Origin: Arthrobacter sp. KBS0703
GTDB lineage: Bacteria > Actinomycetota > Actinomycetes > Actinomycetales > Micrococcaceae
Direction: 5' to 3'
Length of the DNA stretch: 64,000 bases
Assembly: GCF_002008315.2 (NCBI RefSeq)
Contig: NZ_MVDG02000001.1
Span: 4,340,001-4,404,000, forward strand
The translations under genes and the position numbers were made by a program. Positions 26,564-35,220 of the stretch are shown here, in pieces. Below the pieces are notes generated by a model. That model had not been told where the DNA came from, did no database searches, and saw only the letters and a program-made list of their open reading frames with translations. Positions within the stretch are counted from its first letter, which is position 1, and each line of letters starts with the position of its first letter.

Positions 26564-27943
26564 ATGACTACCGATCAGGCCGCCGTGCACGAATCCGCCC
26601 CGCCGCTTCCCGCCCCGCCAGCCGCCGGGATCCTCCAGCGCCCCTACCTCCTGGTGACCGTTGGCGCGTGCGCGCTGGTGTTCCTGGCGGCTTTTGAATC
26701 CCTTGCCGTGACCACCATCATGCCGGTGGTGAGCCGCGAGCTCGGCGGAGCCGCCCTGTACGCGCTCGCCTTCGCGGGTCCGCTGGCCACCGGCGTGATC
26801 GGCATGGTGGGCGCCGGGAACTGGTCCGACCGCCGCGGCCCCGTGGCGCCGCTGTATGTCTCGGTTGCCGTCTTTGCCCTGGGCCTGCTGGTGGCGGGCA
26901 CGGCCGGAAGCATGGCCGTCCTGGTGGCGGGCCGCCTGGTCCAGGGGCTGGGCGGCGGCGCCATGACCGTGGCCCTGTACGTGGTGGTGGCCCGCGCCTA
27001 TCCTGCCGTCCTGCACGCCAAGATCTTCGCCGCCTTCTCCGCCGCTTGGGTCATCCGTCCCTCGTGGGCCCGTTCGCCGCCGGGCTCGTGGCGCAGCTGG
27101 CGAGCTGGCACTGGGTGTTCCTCGGCGTCGTGGTGCTTGTGCTGCCGGCGCTGGCCATGCTGGTTCCGGCGCTGCGCAGGGTCCGGTCCGGCCCCGAGGA
27201 CCGGCGGCACCGTGGGCCATCGGGCGGCTGGCCTGGGCTGCGCTCGCCGCGCTGGCCGTGCTGGGGCTGAACCTGTCCTCCGGGATACCGGTGGCCGGTC
27301 CGCTCGTGGCGGGGGCCGCCGTCGTGGTTGCGCTGCTGGCCGTCAGGCCGCTGGTGCCGCGGGGACCCTGACCGCCCGCCGCGGGCTGCCCAGCGTGATC
27401 CTCACCCGCGGGCTCGCGTCCGCCGCCTTCTTCGGGGCCGAGGTCTACCTGCCCTACCTGCTCGTGGAACGCTACGCTTTCTCGCCCACGTTCGCCGGCC
27501 TCACCCTTACCGGCGGCGCGCTCGCCTGGGCCGCGGCCTCCGGGATCCAGGGGCGCCTCGGCGGGCGGCTGGGCAGTCCCGTCGCGGTCCGGATCGGCGC
27601 GCTGCTGGTGTTCGCCGCGATCGTCCTGGCCCTGGTGACCACAGCCTTCGCCTGGCCGGCCGCCGTCGCGATCTTCGGCTGGATACTCGCCGGCGGCGGC
27701 ATGGGACTGATGTACCCGCGGCTGAGCGTCATGACCCTCGCCCTCTCCACGCCGGACACGGAAGGCTTCAACAGCTCGGCGATGTCCATCTCCGATTCCC
27801 TCGGCGGGGCCCTTGCGCTCGCCACCACCGGGATCGTGTTCACCGCGCTGACGACAACGGCGGCCTCCTTCGCCGGGGTCTTCGCCCTGACGGCGGTGAT
27901 CGCCGCAGCCGGGGTCGCCATCGCGCCGCGGGTTGCGGACTGA
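26564..27943 (+). CDS. MFS efflux transporter under SoxR control (three single-base losses)
   Basis: The product is a 14-helix-type MFS exporter. VTTIMPVVSRELGG and the loop NWSDRRGPVAPLY are seen before the break, and VILTRGLASAAFFGAEVYLPYLLVERY after it. The middle is out of frame: one C is missing at 27055 (ATCCG, expected ATCCCG), one at 27201 (GACCGG, expected GACCCGG) and one base at 27361-27364 (GGGG before ACC). With these restored the middle reads AWVIPSLVGPFAAGLVAQL and AIGRLAWAALAAL. The three losses cancel, so the outer parts share one frame by chance. It probably exports redox-cycling drugs. Confidence 0.85.
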   Translation: MTTDQAAVHESAPPLPAPPAAGILQRPYLLVTVGACALVFLAAFESLAVTTIMPVVSRELGGAALYALAFAGPLATGVIGMVGAGNWSDRRGPVAPLYVSVAVFALGLLVAGTAGSMAVLVAGRLVQGLGGGAMTVALYVVVARAYPAVLHAKIFAAFSAAWVIRPSWARSPPGSWRSWRAGTGCSSASWCLCCRRWPCWFRRCAGSGPAPRTGGTVGHRAAGLGCARRAGRAGAEPVLRDTGGRSARGGGRRRGCAAGRQAAGAAGTLTARRGLPSVILTRGLASAAFFGAEVYLPYLLVERYAFSPTFAGLTLTGGALAWAAASGIQGRLGGRLGSPVAVRIGALLVFAAIVLALVTTAFAWPAAVAIFGWILAGGGMGLMYPRLSVMTLALSTPDTEGFNSSAMSISDSLGGALALATTGIVFTALTTTAASFAGVFALTAVIAAAGVAIAPRVAD

Positions 27944-27992
27944 GGCTCGGGCCGGGGACCGGCGCCGGCGTTTGCGGGCTGGCACCGGCGTT

Positions 27993-28589
27993 TCAGAGGC
28001 GCGGCAGGACCCTGTAGTAGAGGTGGGTGACGGCGTCGCCCTGGATCGCCCTGGTCTGCTCCAGTTTCACCGGCGCCGCGGCGAGGTTGTCGAAAAAGCG
28101 GATCCCCTCGCCCAGCAGCCAGGGCGCCAGGTTGACCCGGATCTCGTCCACGAGCCCGGCGTCGATGGCCTGCCGGATGACGTCGGGACCGGCCAGGCCC
28201 ACATCCTTGTCGCCGGCGAGCGCCGTCGCGGCCTTGACCGCGTCGGCGAACCCGGTGGTGACGAACGTGTACGGGATTCCCTCGCGGGGCCAGCCGTCCG
28301 GAACGGAGTGGCTGAGCACCACGATGGGGCAGCTGATGGGGTGCTGCCCGTCCCAGCCGTGCGTGATGTCGAAAATCCTGCGGCCCACCAGCAGGGCGCC
28401 CGCGGTGGACATGGTGCGGCGCAGGTGCTCTGCGCTCGCCTCCGTGACGTGCCAGGTCATGTCCGGCCGGGCGGTGGGCACGGCCACCGGCCCGTTGCTG
28501 TACCAGTCGAAGAGGCCGTTCACGGAGTCGTCCGGGAGGGCGATGTAGCCGTCCAGGGACATCGTCATTTCAGCGACAAGCCTTGCCAT
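27993..28589 (-). CDS. dihydrofolate reductase/RibD-C family protein
   Basis: The 198-residue protein begins MARLVAEMTMSLDGYIA, the family's first strand and helix, and has LLVGRRIFDITHGWDG and DVGLAGPDVIRQAIDAGLVDEI, the NADPH-binding part of the RibD C-terminal fold. These YyaP-like proteins are probable NADPH reductases with unknown substrates. It is transcribed leftward; the methyltransferase gene ends 42 bases upstream of its start, so the two may share a transcript. Confidence 0.85.
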   Translation of the reverse strand: MARLVAEMTMSLDGYIALPDDSVNGLFDWYSNGPVAVPTARPDMTWHVTEASAEHLRRTMSTAGALLVGRRIFDITHGWDGQHPISCPIVVLSHSVPDGWPREGIPYTFVTTGFADAVKAATALAGDKDVGLAGPDVIRQAIDAGLVDEIRVNLAPWLLGEGIRFFDNLAAAPVKLEQTRAIQGDAVTHLYYRVLPRL

Positions 28590-28631
28590 GGATCCACACT
28601 CCTAGCGTCGGCATTTAGGGGAGATCGGCTT

Positions 28632-29351
28632 TTAGTCGGCGGCCTTCAGCCGGGTGGCGCGGAGGACGGCGTCGGCGAGGATGGCCACCTGCCCGTCGGG
28701 GCCGGTGGCTTCCCGTTCCCGGCTTTCCGCCACCTCCACGCTCCACTCAGGCGGCGCGATGCCGAGTTCGGCCACCAGCTGCTCAGCGGTGAAATACCTC
28801 TGCGTTCCCAGGTGGCTGTCGGTGTCGTGGCTGCCCGCTGCATGCCTGGCCCACGGCGGCAGGCCGTCCGGGTGGTGCCCCACCACAAGCAGCGTCCCGC
28901 CCGGCCGCACGGCGTCCGCGGCAATCCGGTGTGACCGCTGCCAGGGCATTTCCGTGGAGTGCAGGAATTGTGCGGAGACGAGGTCGAACCGCTCCTCGGG
29001 TACCCATGTTTCCAGGTTCCGCTGCAGCCACGTGACGCGGTGGCCGGACCTTGAGTCTGCCGCGTGGGCGGCCGCCCGTTCCAGCGCGACGGCGGACACA
29101 TCCACCGCGGTCACCGTCCAGCCGTGCTCCGCGAGCCAGAGGGCGTCCGCGCCTTCGCCGCAGCCGACGTCCAGCGCGGTTCCGGGTGCGAGGCCGGCGG
29201 CTTCGGCGACGAGCTGCGGGTTGGGCCGGCCGCTCCACACCCGGGTCCGGCTCCGGTACATTTCGTCCCAAAGCTGCGCGGCGCTGTCGTGCCCTTCTTT
29301 GGCGCGGCCCGCTGCGGCCTGACCTTCGGGGGAGTGCTGGTGGTCGGTCAT
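28632..29351 (-). CDS. class I SAM-dependent methyltransferase
   Basis: The 239-residue protein has motif I LDVGCGEGADALWLAEHG near residue 60 and a following AVDVSAVALERA acidic turn. The N-terminal LWDEMYRSRTRVWSGRPNPQLVAE resembles tellurite/thiopurine-type methyltransferases (TehB/TPMT-like). The substrate is unknown. Its start lies two bases downstream of the stop of the DUF1801 gene, so the two are likely coupled. Confidence 0.85.
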   Translation of the reverse strand: MTDHQHSPEGQAAAGRAKEGHDSAAQLWDEMYRSRTRVWSGRPNPQLVAEAAGLAPGTALDVGCGEGADALWLAEHGWTVTAVDVSAVALERAAAHAADSRSGHRVTWLQRNLETWVPEERFDLVSAQFLHSTEMPWQRSHRIAADAVRPGGTLLVVGHHPDGLPPWARHAAGSHDTDSHLGTQRYFTAEQLVAELGIAPPEWSVEVAESREREATGPDGQVAILADAVLRATRLKAAD

Positions 29352-29353
29352 GG

Positions 29354-29749
29354 CTATTGGTCCTTCTTAATCCTGCGCCAGCCGCCGGCGCGGTTGGTGG
29401 CGATGATGGACCTGAACATGTCGGTCAGCGCCGGGGCGTTGATCGACTCGCCTTCGGAGAAGGCCACCGTGCGGCCCGTCTTGTTCTCGTGCCCTCCGGT
29501 GATGAGGTGCTCCGGGTCAGGGGTCAGCCCGCCGTCGTAGAGGAAAACGTTGACGTGGTCCTTGGCGGCGAGAAGCGCGCAGATGTTTCCCTGGAGCTCG
29601 AAGTAGGGCTGGCGGGTGCGCTTGATGGTTTCCGCCACCTCCGGATCGGCGGCGTGGACCAGCTCGCGGACCTCCCGGCACACGGCCTGCTGCCACTGGG
29701 GCAGCGCATCGATGTAGGCGTCCACACGCGGATCTGCGGTGTAGTCCAT
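29354..29749 (-). CDS. DUF1801 (YdhG/YjhG-like) protein
   Basis: The 131-residue protein shows the DUF1801 pattern: YIDALPQWQQAVCREVRELV, then VAETIKRTRQPYFELQGNICAL and VFLYDGG. The fold is SRPBCC-unrelated and the biochemical role unknown. ATG at 29749 follows an AGGG site; an upstream ATG at 29797 would run through the inverted repeat and is rejected. It is followed closely by the methyltransferase gene. Confidence 0.82.
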   Translation of the reverse strand: MDYTADPRVDAYIDALPQWQQAVCREVRELVHAADPEVAETIKRTRQPYFELQGNICALLAAKDHVNVFLYDGGLTPDPEHLITGGHENKTGRTVAFSEGESINAPALTDMFRSIIATNRAGGWRRIKKDQ

Positions 29750-29776
29750 GGGGATACCCTGCCACAGAATCCCTGG

Positions 29777-29842
29777 CCCAACTAGGTCGCAGCACACGTC
29801 GTTTTCAGGGGCTGGAACGGCGCGAGCTGCTACCTAGTTGGG
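29777..29842. repeat. 17-bp inverted repeat, family CCCAACTAGGTAGCAGC, copy 2
   Basis: CCCAACTAGGTCGCAGC at 29777-29793 and GCTGCTACCTAGTTGGG at 29826-29842 pair at 16 of 17 positions around a 32-base spacer. It lies seven bases past the nirD stop and may end the nir transcript. Spacing and arms match the copy at 25821. Confidence 0.8.
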
Positions 29843-29848
29843 GGTGTA

Positions 29849-30223
29849 TCAGGGCAGCTGCAGGACGATGTTCCGGTTCCCGTCCGCGAACACCGGATAG
29901 CTGCGCAGCGGGCCGGCGCCGGTGGTGGAGCATCCGGTATCCAGCTCAAAGGCGTGCTGGTGCAGCGGGCACATCACCACTGCCTGGTCGATGGTGCCGT
30001 CGGCGATCGGGCCGCCCTTGTGCGGACAGATGGCGGAGACGGCGCGGAGCGAACCGTCCCGGAGGCGGAACACCGCGATCTGCTCGCCCGCCACCCCAAA
30101 CGCGCGGCCCTCGCCCACGGGAACCTGGTCCAGCGGGCCAAGGTGGTGCAGGCCGGCGCCCTGGCCGGTGCCCTGGCCGGCGCCCTGGCCGGCGCCCTGT
30201 CCGGGGCTCAGGTCGGTGCTCAT
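29849..30223 (-). CDS. nirD: nitrite reductase small subunit
   Basis: NirD is the Rieske-like partner of assimilatory NADH nitrite reductase. The cluster-type motifs CPHKGGP and CPLHQHAF are both present, so unlike many NirD proteins it keeps the potential [2Fe-2S] ligands. The N-terminus (about residues 8-24) is a GQGAGQGAGQGTGQGAG run encoded by a 12-base repeat near 30160-30205. The ATG overlaps the nirB stop by four bases. Confidence 0.9.
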   Translation of the reverse strand: MSTDLSPGQGAGQGAGQGTGQGAGLHHLGPLDQVPVGEGRAFGVAGEQIAVFRLRDGSLRAVSAICPHKGGPIADGTIDQAVVMCPLHQHAFELDTGCSTTGAGPLRSYPVFADGNRNIVLQLP

Positions 30224-32733
30224 CGGACCGGCACCTGGGGGAGGACCTCAAGGGGGAGCGAGGTGCGGAACTGGCCGGGCGTGAAGGGGTCGTCGCGTTC
30301 AGTCCACGGGTCAACGTAGGCGTCCACCGAGTCCTGCATGGCGGCGTCCAGCTGCGCGGCCAGGCCTTCCGCGTCGTCCACAATCACTGCCCGCAGGTGC
30401 TCGATCCCCACCCGCGGCACGAACGCGTAGGTCCGTTCCAGCCAGTTGGCGCGCTCGCGGTAGTACTGCATGAACCGGCCCGCCAGCAGCTTCACGGTCT
30501 CGGGGCCGTCCACCGTGGCCAGCAGGTCGCCCTTCCGGATGTGCGCGCCGGCCGCCCCGCCCACATAGATCTCCCAGCGGCCGCCGTCCACTGCCACCAC
30601 CCCCACGTCCTTGACCAGCGACTCGGCGCAGTTCCGCGGGCAGCCGGACACGGCCAGCTTCAGCTTCGCCGGCGACTCGATGCCCTGGAAGCGCGACTCG
30701 ATCTCGATGCCCAGCCTGGTGGAATCACCCGTGCCGAAGCGGCAGTACTCCTGCCCCACGCAGGTCTTCACCGTGCGGAAGCTCTTGCCGTACGCGTAGC
30801 CGGAGGGCATGTCGAGATCGGCCCAGACCTTCGGCAGGTTTTCCTTGGGAACACCCAGCAGGTCAATCCGCTGCCCGCCGGTCAGCTTCACCATGGGGAT
30901 CTTGTACTTGTCCGCGACGTCGGCGATCCGGCGGAGCTGCTCCGGTGACGTCACGCCGCCCTTCATCTGCGGCACCACGGAGAACGTGCCGTCGCGCTGG
31001 ATATTGGCGTGGACGCGGTCGTTGACGAACCGGGCGTCGCGCTCGTCAATGTACTCGCCGGCCCACATCATCTTGAGCAGCGAGGCCAGGCCCATCTTGG
31101 ATTTCGCGTCCTCGGCGCCGCCCGGGGCCAGCGCGGCGAACACCGCGGACACGGACCGCAGCCCCCGCTCGCGGATGGCCGCCATCAGCGCGGCCTTCTC
31201 CAGCGGCACGCCCGGAACGTAGTACGCCGCCGCGGGCTCCTCCTCCACGGCGCCGTCGGCGGCCCACTCCACTACCTGCCGGACCAGCAGCTTGCACGAA
31301 CCGCAGCCCTTGCCCGCCCGAGTGGCCTCCATGACTCCGCCCAGCGTGGTGCAGCCACCGGCCACCGTATCCACCAGCGCCTGCTTGCTGACGCCGTTGC
31401 AGTTGCAGACCTGCGCGTCGCCGTCCAGTTCGGCCACTCCCGCTTCTTCGCCCGGGCCGCCGATGTCGAACAGCAGCGCAACGCGTTCATCGGGCAGCGG
31501 CAGGCCGCGGTCGAACGCCTGCGTCAGATATGCCACTTTGCGGCTGTCCCCGAGCAGCGTGGCGCCCACGATCTTGCTGTCCCGGATCACGATGGACTTG
31601 AAGACCCCGCGGCTCGGCTCCGAAAAGACCACGTGTTCATCGGTGTCCCGTTCGGGAGCCTGCAGCCCCATGGAGGCGACATCGACGCCGGCCACCTTGA
31701 GTTTGGTGGCGGTCCGGGAACCCAGGTAGGCCGCTTTCGGATTGGCGCCGGTGACGTGGTCGGCCAGCACGGCGGCCTGCTCCCACAGCGGCGCCACCAG
31801 GCCGTACACCTCGCCGCGGTGCTGAACACACTCTCCCACCGCGTAGATCTCGTCCTCGTCGGGCACGCGCATCTGGTCGTCCACCACGATGGCGCGCTCC
31901 ACGGGCAGGCCGCTCGTGACGGCGACGTCCACGTTGGGCCGGATGCCGGCGGCCATCACCACCATGTCGCATTCGATGTCCGGCCTGTCCCGCAGCCGGA
32001 CGCCGCGGACCTTGTCCGCGCCCAGCACGGCCGTGGTCCGGCTGCCCGTGTGGACCGTGATGCCGAGGGCTTCCACGCTGCGGCGCAGCACCGCCCCGCC
32101 GTCGGGCCCCATCTGCGCGTTCATCAGATGCCCGCCGGAGTGGACCACCTCCACGTCGATGTCGTGGCTTTGCAGCCCGCGCGCGGCCTCCAGTCCCAAA
32201 AGCCCGCCGCCGATCACCACGGCGCGGTGATTGTTGTCCTGCTGGGCGTACGACACCATGCCCGTGGTGTCGTCGATGGTGCGGAACGCGAAGATCCCGG
32301 GCAGCAGCCGCCCGCCCGGCGTGTACATGCCGTCCATGGGCGGCCGGTGCGAGCGGCTGCCGGTGGCGATGACCAGGACGTCGTACGGGGTGGCCCGGCC
32401 GTTGTCGGAAAACACCAGCTTGGCGAAACGGTCGATCCTGTCCACCCGGACGCCGGCGTGCAGCGTGATGTCGTTTTCCTGGTACCAGGCCAGCGAATTG
32501 AGAAAGATGTTGCCGGTGTCCTCCTCGCCGGAGAGGACGTGGCTGAGCATGATCCGGTTGTAGTTCCCGTAAGGCTCGTCACCGAACATGGTGATCCGGT
32601 ACTGCACCGCCCCGCCGCGGGCCAGGATCTCCTCGACGGCGCGCGCGCCCGCCATGCCGTTGCCGATCACCACCAGCCGACGGCGGGAATCAACGGTTTT
32701 GGTCCGGGAGGCCCGGCCGGCCAGCGCGGTCAT
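30220..32733 (-). CDS. nirB: assimilatory nitrite reductase [NAD(P)H] large subunit
   Basis: NirB reduces nitrite to ammonium in the cytosol with six electrons from NAD(P)H. Domains in order: FAD/NAD-binding reductase (VVIGNGMAGARAVEEIL at about residue 21; VVIGGGLLGLEAARGL at about 170), a BFD-like [2Fe-2S] module (CNCNGVSKQAL, then GCGSCKLLV near 475), and the ferredoxin-like and sirohaem/[4Fe-4S] module (CVGQEYCRFG and SGCPRNCAES near 660-700). The length of 837 is usual. The start overlaps the stop of the upstream small gene as TGATG, and the end overlaps nirD. Confidence 0.96.
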   Translation of the reverse strand: MTALAGRASRTKTVDSRRRLVVIGNGMAGARAVEEILARGGAVQYRITMFGDEPYGNYNRIMLSHVLSGEEDTGNIFLNSLAWYQENDITLHAGVRVDRIDRFAKLVFSDNGRATPYDVLVIATGSRSHRPPMDGMYTPGGRLLPGIFAFRTIDDTTGMVSYAQQDNNHRAVVIGGGLLGLEAARGLQSHDIDVEVVHSGGHLMNAQMGPDGGAVLRRSVEALGITVHTGSRTTAVLGADKVRGVRLRDRPDIECDMVVMAAGIRPNVDVAVTSGLPVERAIVVDDQMRVPDEDEIYAVGECVQHRGEVYGLVAPLWEQAAVLADHVTGANPKAAYLGSRTATKLKVAGVDVASMGLQAPERDTDEHVVFSEPSRGVFKSIVIRDSKIVGATLLGDSRKVAYLTQAFDRGLPLPDERVALLFDIGGPGEEAGVAELDGDAQVCNCNGVSKQALVDTVAGGCTTLGGVMEATRAGKGCGSCKLLVRQVVEWAADGAVEEEPAAAYYVPGVPLEKAALMAAIRERGLRSVSAVFAALAPGGAEDAKSKMGLASLLKMMWAGEYIDERDARFVNDRVHANIQRDGTFSVVPQMKGGVTSPEQLRRIADVADKYKIPMVKLTGGQRIDLLGVPKENLPKVWADLDMPSGYAYGKSFRTVKTCVGQEYCRFGTGDSTRLGIEIESRFQGIESPAKLKLAVSGCPRNCAESLVKDVGVVAVDGGRWEIYVGGAAGAHIRKGDLLATVDGPETVKLLAGRFMQYYRERANWLERTYAFVPRVGIEHLRAVIVDDAEGLAAQLDAAMQDSVDAYVDPWTERDDPFTPGQFRTSLPLEVLPQVPVR

Positions 32734-33080
32734 CAGTGTTCCACCATGCCCATGTCAATCACCACGGCGCCGCTGACTCCGGTGTCCGCCAGGAGCCTGA
32801 GCTCGATCAGCGAACCGCCGTCGATGTCCTCCACCACCCGGAGCGGAACGTGGACGTCGCCCTTGGCCCCGATGGGGAAGTACCGCATGGGCACACCGTC
32901 CCGCATCAGCACCACTGTGACCAGCTCGGCGGAGGAGTTGCCGCCCCGGAAATACAGCGTCTGGTTGATCACGCCGTCGGGAACGTAGTGCGAGAGCTGG
33001 CTGTGGATGGGCACCGGCTTTTCCAGGCCGGCTCCGTCGAAGGGGAAGATGCCCTGGAGGAAGAGGTTCTTCAAGGTCAC
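32733..33080 (-). CDS. conserved small protein at the head of the nir operon, unknown function
   Basis: The 115-residue product (VTLKNLFLQGIFPFDG onward) has no signal peptide or motif that I recognise. It is rich in beta-strand-like stretches such as IELRLLADTGVSGAVVIDM. GTG at 33080 follows GAAAGGATC; an ATG further up at 33137 lacks a ribosome site. The stop overlaps nirB as TGATG, so it is translated with nitrite reductase and probably helps its expression, assembly or stability. I recall similar proteins beside nirBD in Arthrobacter but no assigned role. Confidence 0.75.
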   Translation of the reverse strand: MTLKNLFLQGIFPFDGAGLEKPVPIHSQLSHYVPDGVINQTLYFRGGNSSAELVTVVLMRDGVPMRYFPIGAKGDVHVPLRVVEDIDGGSLIELRLLADTGVSGAVVIDMGMVEH

Positions 33081-33234
33081 GGTCAGATCCTTTCGGCGGG
33101 GGATGCTGCACCGGTTGTCGGCCGGCCACGTGTCCATCCTTCGCCGCGGTTGTTACAGCGCCCGGCGGGCCATGTAATTTCCGTTTAACACCTTCCTCAC
33201 CGTGGACGCGGACGCGGACGCGGACAACAACGAA

Positions 33235-33272
33235 GCCGCGCCGCGGAACACCGGAGTGTTCCGCCGCGCGGC
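33235..33272 (-). terminator. hairpin terminator of the amino acid permease gene
   Basis: GCCGCGCCGCGGAACAC (33235-33251) and its complement at 33256-33272 pair at 16 of 17 positions with loop CGGA, 23 bases past the permease stop on the minus strand. Confidence 0.75.
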
Positions 33273-33294
33273 TTGTGGTTTGGGTTTCTGGAAG

Positions 33295-34779
33295 CTAGGC
33301 CTTGGCCGCGGGCGACGCGGCGCGGGCGGTGGAGTCCGCCGTCCATTCCGCGATCCGGGCCTGCTGCAGGGGTGTCTGGCGGTTGAAGTACCAGGCCGCG
33401 CCCAACAGCAGGAACCACAGCGGGGCAACCACCAGGGCGAGCCGCGTGTCGTCAGCCTGGGCCAAGGCCACGAGCATGAACACGAAGAACGCCAGGACGA
33501 CGTACGGCATGAAGGAACCGCCGGGCATCTTGAACGACGACGACGCGTGCAGTTCCGGGCGCCGGCGGCGGAACGCGATGTAGCTGACCAGGATCATGGA
33601 CCAGACGAACATGGTGAGGACGGACGCCACTGAGGTGACCACGGTGAAGGCGCCGATCACGGAGTCGCCCGCGTACAGCAGGACCAGCCCGGCCAGCAGG
33701 AAGATGCAGGAGAACAGGAGGGCGTTCTGCGGGACCTTGCGGACGCTCAGCTTGCCGAAGGATTTCGGGGCGTTGCCGTCCTGGGCCAGGCCGTAGACCA
33801 TGCGCGAGGTTGAGTAGATGCCGGAGTTGGCGCTGGACGCGGCGGACGTCAGGACCACCAGGTTGATGACCACGGCGGCGATCCCCAGGCCGGCAAGGGT
33901 GAACATGCCGATGAACGGGCTGCTGGCGGGGTCGATGCTACGCCAGGGGTTGACGGCCATGATGACCACGAGTGCGCCGACGTAGAAGAGCAGGACGCGG
34001 ATGGGAATGGAGTTGATGGCCCGGGGGAGGTTCTTTTCGGGGTCCTTGGTTTCAGCTGCCGCCGTGCCGACCAGTTCGATGCCGGCGAAGGCGAAGATGG
34101 CGATCTGGAAGCCGAGGATGAAGCCGAACATCCCGTGCGGGAACATCCCGCCGTCGTTCCAGATGTTGGCAAGGCTGGCCACCGCGCCGCTGGGCGAGGT
34201 GAAGTGGGTGGCGATCATGATGACGCCGGTGGCGATCAGGGCGATGATCGCCACCACCTTGATGATCGCAAACCAGAACTCCGCTTCGCCGAAGGCCTTG
34301 ACCGTGGGAAGGTTCAGCAGGATCAGGACCACTGGCGTAATCAGCGCGGGAATCCACAGGGGCGTGCCGGGGGCCAGCTTGTCGACGTAGCCGGCGATCG
34401 CCACGATGTCGGCCACGCCCGTCACCACCCAGAAGAACCAGTAGGACCAGCCCGTGAAGAATCCGGCCCAGGGACCCAGGAGGTCGCCCGCGAAATCGCT
34501 GAAGGACTTGTAGTTCAGGTTGGAGAGCAGGATCTCGCCCATGGCGCGCATGACGAAGAACAGCATGAAGCCGATGATCATGTACACGAAGATCACGGAA
34601 GGCCCGGCCAGGGAGATGGTCTTGCCGGAGCCCATGAAGAGCCCGGTGCCGATTGCGCCGCCGATGGCCAGGAGCTGGATGTGGCGGTTGCTCAGGGCCC
34701 GGGCGAGGTGCTCGCCCTTGCCGGCTGCGGCAGTTTCTGTGGGGGATTGAACGGGAACGGTGGTGGTGCGTTCAGACAT
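33295..34779 (-). CDS. APC-family amino acid permease (CycA/AnsP-like)
   Basis: The 494-residue protein has 12 predicted helices and the amino acid permease signature near its start (LSNRHIQLLAIGGAIGTGLFMGSG, helix 1). It is close to the D-serine/D-alanine/glycine (CycA) and related symporters. ATG at 34779 (MSERTTTVPV) follows GGAAGAAG; the longer frame to 34869 has no support. It stands alone upstream of the nir operon, with its own terminator between, so it is not part of it. Confidence 0.88.
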   Translation of the reverse strand: MSERTTTVPVQSPTETAAAGKGEHLARALSNRHIQLLAIGGAIGTGLFMGSGKTISLAGPSVIFVYMIIGFMLFFVMRAMGEILLSNLNYKSFSDFAGDLLGPWAGFFTGWSYWFFWVVTGVADIVAIAGYVDKLAPGTPLWIPALITPVVLILLNLPTVKAFGEAEFWFAIIKVVAIIALIATGVIMIATHFTSPSGAVASLANIWNDGGMFPHGMFGFILGFQIAIFAFAGIELVGTAAAETKDPEKNLPRAINSIPIRVLLFYVGALVVIMAVNPWRSIDPASSPFIGMFTLAGLGIAAVVINLVVLTSAASSANSGIYSTSRMVYGLAQDGNAPKSFGKLSVRKVPQNALLFSCIFLLAGLVLLYAGDSVIGAFTVVTSVASVLTMFVWSMILVSYIAFRRRRPELHASSSFKMPGGSFMPYVVLAFFVFMLVALAQADDTRLALVVAPLWFLLLGAAWYFNRQTPLQQARIAEWTADSTARAASPAAKA

Positions 34780-35220
34780 TAAGTCTTCTTCCTTGTCACA
34801 GGTGCCGGCAATTGCACGAGGCGCACTGCCGGCCGCGTTGATCCGCCAGCAATGTGACGGAACTAACAATTTGGGGATGGGTTAAGACTAGGGCGGGCGG
34901 ACTGCCCCGCGGGCTGTTATCCGGAGGCGCCGGCCGTCCGCACCATTCGCGCCATCGCCCGCGAAGGTCCCGGTGCCCCGACGCGGGAAAGGGCATTCTC
35001 CCTGCGTAGGCGGGATGTGCGGACTGTGCCCAGTCAGGGCCGTGGCTGTCAGCCGGGCTGCGGGCCGCCGCGGAGGTGGTCGACATATGTTCAGCATGAC
35101 AGCCTCAAATGTCGCCCGATGTCCGATGTAATGTTCGTCACGGTCCGGGGCGGCGGTTGGCCGGCCCGGGGCGGTGAGCGGGCCGGTGGCGGGGCGGATG
35201 AAGGGAGCGGGGGCGGCTGA
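34780..35220. other. intergenic region without a recognisable gene
   Basis: These 440 bases separate the divergent permease and helicase transcription units. They must hold the permease promoter on the minus strand. Several short GC-rich inverted repeats are present, but no open frame has a ribosome site and protein-like composition, and no RNA gene is apparent. Confidence 0.6.

Noticed and set aside
26564..27943. The MFS gene as one unbroken protein
   Set aside because: The frame is open throughout but the middle is nonsense; three one-base losses cancel and the true protein needs all three bases back.
26465..27985. 506-codon antisense frame over the SoxR-controlled MFS gene
   Set aside because: Shadow of the MFS gene; the sense strand carries clear MFS motifs.
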